From Ichthyophis bannanicus (taxonomy: Eukaryota; Chordata; Amphibia; Gymnophiona; Ichthyophiidae): DNA of 64,000 nucleotides. Numbering within the stretch: position 1 is the first letter of the stretch; the number at the start of each line of letters is the position of its first letter. Positions 62,144 to 64,000 of the stretch are shown here, one piece after another. Where the stretch lies: positions 175,491,043 to 175,555,042 of the forward strand of contig CM066031.1 in the NCBI GenBank assembly GCA_033557465.1, in the 5' to 3' direction. The translations under genes and the position numbers were made by a program. Below the pieces are notes generated by a model that searched no databases, was not told where the DNA came from, and saw only the letters and a program-made list of their open reading frames with translations.

Positions 62144-64000
62144 GAAACATAGAAACATGATGACAGAAAAAGACCACAAGGCCCATCTAGTCTGTCCTTC
62201 CATAACAACAACTACAACAGTCCACTTTTTACCTTTAGAGATCCTCTGTGTTGGTCCCATGCTTTTTTGAATTCAGTTACTGTCCTCATCTCTACCACCT
62301 CCACTGGGAGACTATTCCACGGATCCACTACTCTTTCCGTAAAGAAATATTTCCGCATATCACTCCTGAATCTATCTCCCTTCACCCTCATCCCATGTCC
62401 CCTCGTTGCAGAACTTGCTTTCAATTGAAAGAGGCTCTCTCCCTGAACATTTATGCCACGGAGGTATTTAAACATCTCAATCATATCACCTCTATCCCGC
62501 CTTTCCTCTAAGGTGTACATATTAAGATCCTTAAGTCTGTCCTCATATGCTTTATAATGAAGACTACTAATCATCTTAGTAGCAACCCTCTGCACCGACT
62601 CCATCCTGTTCACATCCTTTTGAAGGTGCGGTCTCCAGAATTGCACACCATACTCCAAATGAGGTCGCACCAAAGACTTATACAGAGGCATTATCACCTC
62701 CTTTTTTCTGCTAGCCATTCCTCTCCGTATGCACCCAAGCATCCTTCTAGCTTTTGCCGTCGCCTTTTCTACCTGTTTAGCTACTTTAAGATCATCGGAC
62801 ACAACTACGCCTAGGTCCCGCTCTTCTTTAGTGGACAAAAGTACTTCACCTCCTATGCTGTATTGCTCCCTTGGATTGCTGCAGCCCAAATGCATGACCT
62901 TACATTTTTTAACATTAAATCCCAGCTGCCAAATTCTAGACCATTCTTCAAGCTTAGCTAGATCCCTCCTCATGTTATCTACACCTTCCTGGGTGTCTAC
63001 TTTATTGCAGATTTTGGTATCATCTGCAAAGAGGCAAACCTTACCAGACAGCCCTTCCGCTATATCACTAACAAAGATGTTAAAAAGAATCGGACCAAGG
63101 ACAGATCCCTGGGGCACACCACTGGTAACATCCTTCTCCTCAGAGTGAGCTCCATTTACTTGTACTCTTTGTCGCCTCCCACCCAACCAATTTCTAACCC
63201 AAGCAGTAACTTTAGGGTCCATCCCTAGGGTGCTCAGTTTGTTTATAAGTCGCCTGTGAGGAACAGTGTCAAAGGCTTTACTGAAATCTAAATACACCAC
63301 ATCTAGAGCTCTCCCTCGGTCCAACTCCCTGGTCACCCAGTCAAAGAAATCAATCAGATTTGTCTGACAAGACCTGCCTCTGGTGAATCCATGCTGCCTC
63401 GGATCCTGTAATCCGCTGGACTCCAGAAACCTCACTATTTTCTCTTTCAACAGCGTTTCCATTAATTTACTCACCACCGAAGTTAAACTAACCGGCCTGT
63501 AGTTTTCAACCACATCCTTACTTCCGCTTTTGTGTAAAGGCACCACATGAGCCTCTCTCCAGTCCTTTGGCACCACCCCCGACTCCAACGAGGCATTGAA
63601 AAGGTCAGTCAGTGGAGTTGCTAGAACGTCCCCAAGTTCCCTCAGTATTCTAGGGTGTATCCCATCCGGTCCCATCGCTTTGTCTACTTTAAGTTGAGCT
63701 AGTTTCTCACGAACACAGTCTTCTGAAAATTGTTCAAGATGTCCCTCGCTTCTGTTCTTATTTGTGGGTGTTTTCTGAGGTCCTGCTCCTGGTTCTTCAT
63801 CTGTGAACACAGAACAAAAATATTTGTTAAGCAATTCCGCTTTATCCTTATCAGCTTCTACATATTCCCCCCCTGTACCCTTGAGTCTGACAATACCACT
63901 TTTGCCCTTCCTCTTCTCACTAATATATCTGAAAAATGTCTTATCTCCCCATTTTATTGCATACAGGGCTACTTGTAAATGCACAAACATCCCCTGTTTA
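62144..64000 (-). mobile_element. CR1-like LINE, continues past the window end
   Basis: The 3' end 'gaaacatagaaacatgatga' and 'aggcccatctagtctgtcct' lies at 62,144-62,210. The coding sequence runs from 62,212 to beyond 63,990 on the minus strand. The 5' part is outside the window. Confidence 0.9.
62212..63990 (-). CDS. CR1-like reverse transcriptase, best-preserved LINE frame
   Basis: One open frame of 592 residues. It begins in the linker ('GDKTFFRYISEKRKGKSG'), then RT motifs 'KVDKAMGPDGIHPRILREL' (about residue 92), 'VENYRPVSLTSVVSKLMETL' (about 161), 'LDVVYLDFSKAFDTVPHRR' (about 228, first catalytic Asp), 'SGVPQGSVLGPILFNIFVSD' (about 282) and 'KVCLFADDTKICNKV' (about 310, catalytic DD intact), then the C-terminal 'RKYFFTERVVDPWNSLPVEV' (about 555). 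The first Met at 63,990 is internal; the natural start and the APE endonuclease lie beyond the edge. Role: target-primed reverse transcription. This suggests recent activity of the family. Confidence 0.93.
   Translation of the reverse strand: MFVHLQVALYAIKWGDKTFFRYISEKRKGKSGIVRLKGTGGEYVEADKDKAELLNKYFCSVFTDEEPGAGPQKTPTNKNRSEGHLEQFSEDCVREKLAQLKVDKAMGPDGIHPRILRELGDVLATPLTDLFNASLESGVVPKDWREAHVVPLHKSGSKDVVENYRPVSLTSVVSKLMETLLKEKIVRFLESSGLQDPRQHGFTRGRSCQTNLIDFFDWVTRELDRGRALDVVYLDFSKAFDTVPHRRLINKLSTLGMDPKVTAWVRNWLGGRRQRVQVNGAHSEEKDVTSGVPQGSVLGPILFNIFVSDIAEGLSGKVCLFADDTKICNKVDTQEGVDNMRRDLAKLEEWSRIWQLGFNVKKCKVMHLGCSNPREQYSIGGEVLLSTKEERDLGVVVSDDLKVAKQVEKATAKARRMLGCIRRGMASRKKEVIMPLYKSLVRPHLEYGVQFWRPHLQKDVNRMESVQRVATKMISSLHYKAYEDRLKDLNMYTLEERRDRGDMIEMFKYLRGINVQGESLFQLKASSATRGHGMRVKGDRFRSDMRKYFFTERVVDPWNSLPVEVVEMRTVTEFKKAWDQHRGSLKVKSGLL

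Overview
This window looks like intergenic or deep-intronic DNA from a large, repeat-dense vertebrate genome. I found no host protein-coding exon, tRNA, rRNA or CRISPR array. The mix of DIRS-type tyrosine-recombinase retrotransposons, a Penelope-like element with a GIY-YIG endonuclease, CR1, L2-like and L1-clade LINEs, a Gypsy element, tRNA-headed CORE-type SINEs and abundant hAT-like non-autonomous elements suggests an amphibian, most likely a caecilian. That assignment is an inference from family content and was not tested by a search.

Layout. At 0.1-8.1 kb lie a CR1 3' tail, a SINE, a decayed L1-clade LINE (ORF1 and ORF2, about 0.74-6.05 kb), another SINE and a small TIR element. At 8.3-15.0 kb an L2-like LINE is split by a full-length minus-strand DIRS element (8,668-14,348). 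A plus-strand CR1 (15.3-17.0 kb) stops at the left TIR of a large non-coding element (17,032-27,906). That element is itself interrupted by a Penelope-like element (about 19.4-25.6 kb), whose ORF1 faces a diverged paralogous ORF1 head to head. At 29.9-32.0 kb lies hAT-like element A. Next come an array of alternating inverted units of about 80 bp (32.24-32.83 kb) and a second DIRS copy (32,911-38,620).

At 39-42 kb are SINEs and LINE tails. At 42.4-48.5 kb are a Gypsy LTR invaded by hAT-like elements E and B, a decayed Gypsy gag-protease-RT on the minus strand, and an inverted LTR. CR1 follows on the minus strand (48.5-50.3 kb), then a further LTR copy (51.1-51.5 kb) and hAT-like element C (52,344-54,686). 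The composite hAT-like element D (56,525-60,475) carries an inverted Penelope dimer. Last come a small hAT-like element F, a fragment G of the C type, and the best-preserved CR1 reverse transcriptase (62.2-64.0 kb, minus).

The most unusual signal is that elements A, B, C and D have different terminal inverted repeats and clear 8-bp target duplications. Yet they share one internal layout: an AT-rich body, a C-rich minisatellite (unit close to GCCCATTTCCAGTCCTA plus a C run) and a 240-400 bp GC-rich palindrome beside one terminus. A second theme is head-to-head arrangement of Penelope-like sequence at two independent loci, both with hammerhead-like motifs near the 3' end. Nothing here indicates cooperating host genes; the functional logic is that of nested mobile elements.
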